Source of the DNA: Bdellovibrio bacteriovorus HD100
GTDB lineage: Bacteria > Bdellovibrionota > Bdellovibrionia > Bdellovibrionales > Bdellovibrionaceae
Assembly (NCBI RefSeq): GCF_000196175.1
Contig: NC_005363.1
Location: 2,728,001 to 2,792,000 of the forward strand
Direction: 5' to 3'
DNA: 64,000 bases
Part shown: positions 62,950 to 64,000 of the stretch, one piece after another
Position numbering within the stretch: the stretch's first letter is position 1
Layout: each line of letters opens with the position of its first letter
Translations under genes and position numbers: made by a program
The notes under the pieces: generated by a model
The model's database searches: none
Told to the model about the DNA's origin: nothing
Seen by the model: the letters and a program-made list of their open reading frames with translations, nothing else

Positions 62950-63714
62950 ATGGCGGTTATAATGAGGATGCTTATTTTAGCGCTGTTCCTGTCTGCGAAC
63001 ACATCTCATGCGACCAGCAAAACTACCATCACCCTCATCACTCATGAGGCTCCCCCTTATATGGCCGAAGCCCTGCCCGACAAGGGGGCTATTTTCTTCG
63101 CTCTTGCCAAGGTACTAAAGAAAGGCGGCTATGAGCTGAATGTGGTCTTTGCCCCCTCTTGGGTCCGGGCAAAAATGAAGGCGCAGACCGACCCGTTGAT
63201 CGATGGTTATGCCCCCTATCGCGCCATTGAAAACGCCGATCTCTTCGAGTTTTCAGAATACAATCTTGAAAGCCCCTGGGTCTTGGCCGAGCGAAAAGAC
63301 CATCCCATTGAATGGAACAAAGTGCAGGACTTGAGCAAATACGTGGCCGGAAATGTGCAAGGAGTCGAACTTCGCCCCGGAGTCAAAGAGCTGGCCGATC
63401 AGGGCAAACTGAAAATTGAAACGACCACCACCCAGAACAACAACATTCTGAAACTGGCGACCAAAAGAGTGGACTATATATTTTCAGATGCGTTTGTTTT
63501 TCGTTATTTGCTGGCCACCGACCCGAAGCTGAAAAAGTATCGAAACAAGCTGCAGATCAACTCCAAACCCATCGTCATTGAACGCTATGGGGTGGCCCTT
63601 AAAAAAACCAAAAACTCGGCAAAAATTATCAAGCTGATCAATGAGGGTTCGGACGAATTCAAGAAGCACATCGAAGACTATCTTCGTCAGATTGAAAAGG
63701 AAAAAACGCCTTAA
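62950..63714 (+). CDS. Orphan periplasmic solute-binding protein
   Basis: A 254-residue protein with an excellent ribosome-binding site (cggagga) and a signal peptide ending about HAT-S. The mature part follows the family 3 solute-binding pattern: ITLITHEAPPYMAEAL, KGAIFFALAKVLKKGGYEL, VDYIFSDAFVFRYLL. No transporter genes lie nearby. Like the protein at 34320-35183, it may be a sensor partner or an amino-acid scavenging protein. Confidence 0.82.
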   Translation: MAVIMRMLILALFLSANTSHATSKTTITLITHEAPPYMAEALPDKGAIFFALAKVLKKGGYELNVVFAPSWVRAKMKAQTDPLIDGYAPYRAIENADLFEFSEYNLESPWVLAERKDHPIEWNKVQDLSKYVAGNVQGVELRPGVKELADQGKLKIETTTTQNNNILKLATKRVDYIFSDAFVFRYLLATDPKLKKYRNKLQINSKPIVIERYGVALKKTKNSAKIIKLINEGSDEFKKHIEDYLRQIEKEKTP

Positions 63715-63723
63715 TAGGCATTT

Positions 63724-64000
63724 CTATTCTTGGTCGTCTTGTTCATTTTGGTCCTCAGAGGGGACCGGAGCAGAAGAGTTTTTTAGTTCCTCCAGCGCCA
63801 TTTCCGCGCGGGTCTTATAGCCCTTCTTGCTATTGCAGTCCTTGCAGGATGGAACGCAGTTGTTCTTGTTGGATTTGCCGCCGCGGGCAATCGGAATCAG
63901 GTGATCCATTGTGAGATCGGCCGGTTTGAAACGCTTACCGCAGTGATAGCACAGACCTTTGCCCAGTTCCTGCTTCCACCATTGGCTTTGGCGAAGCTCC
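63724..64000 (-). CDS. HNH endonuclease, 3' part (5' end outside window)
   Basis: The minus-strand frame runs to the window edge. The visible 92 residues contain a zinc-binding pair CYHCGKRF, the HNH core MDHLIPIARGGKSNKNNCV and a second pair CKDCNSKKGYK, followed by an acidic tail (SEDQNEQDDQE). This is a complete HNH finger, so a DNA-cutting activity is likely. Its context is cut off by the window end. Confidence 0.85.
   Translation of the reverse strand, partial: ELRQSQWWKQELGKGLCYHCGKRFKPADLTMDHLIPIARGGKSNKNNCVPSCKDCNSKKGYKTRAEMALEELKNSSAPVPSEDQNEQDDQE

Overview
The window looks like chromosomal DNA of a predatory Bdellovibrio-type bacterium (Bdellovibrionota), most likely Bdellovibrio bacteriovorus or a close relative. 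This is inferred from gene content, not from a database match. The supporting features are a phage-tail-fibre-like adhesive protein, very large surface lipoproteins, many exported proteins of unknown function, an exported protein-deamidase-like enzyme, a bacterial topoisomerase VI pair and dense two-component/chemotaxis signalling. Coding density is high, GC content is even, and I see no insertion sequence, prophage, CRISPR array, tRNA or rRNA.

Layout. 1-1100: end of a lectin-like beta-propeller gene and a small exported protein. 1200-4430: respiratory nitrite ammonification (nrfH, nrfA) with a ResB-type haem-protein assembly factor. 4500-9690: a small cysteine-rich exported protein, then a minus-strand chemotaxis operon (soluble triple-PAS receptor, cheR, cheD, triple-CheW protein) with no cheA. 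10000-19000: exported subtilisin-like protease, 7TM sensor kinase, malic enzyme, a papain-fold-like exported protein, a YceI protein, and a NarL-type regulator with its kinase. 19000-28200: exported flavoprotein-like oxidoreductase, PrpF-like isomerase, protein-glutaminase-like exported enzyme, hybrid kinase, YbaK, CapA-like protein, MtgA and glyoxalase I. 28300-37700: MASE1-CHASE hybrid kinase, two DUF4360-like exported proteins, RtcB RNA ligase, an orphan solute-binding protein, a FUSC-like membrane protein and aspartase. 37700-42600: metallo-beta-lactamase-fold lipoprotein, ArnT-like glycosyltransferase, TonB-like protein, TrmN6-like methyltransferase, a small exported protein and a candidate 53-residue ORF. 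42650-45590: overlapping genes for both topoisomerase VI subunits. 45770-62170: a surface-protein island. 62250-64000: a hypothetical protein, a second orphan solute-binding protein and the end of an HNH endonuclease gene.

The most unusual region is the surface island. It has two giant lipoproteins at its edges: one with cadherin/Ig-like repeats and a glycine-rich end, the other with Ig-like domains and about 15 NHL-type repeats. Between them are two paralogous, translationally coupled gene pairs, each an exported pentapeptide-repeat protein followed by a multi-spanning membrane protein resembling the HTTM/vitamin-K-dependent gamma-carboxylase family. One pair follows directly behind a trimeric-fibre-like gene carrying 17 decapeptide repeats; the other is followed by a PQQ-type beta-propeller. 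I propose this as a candidate surface-fibre production or modification system. The gene layout and motifs are seen directly; the function is inference.
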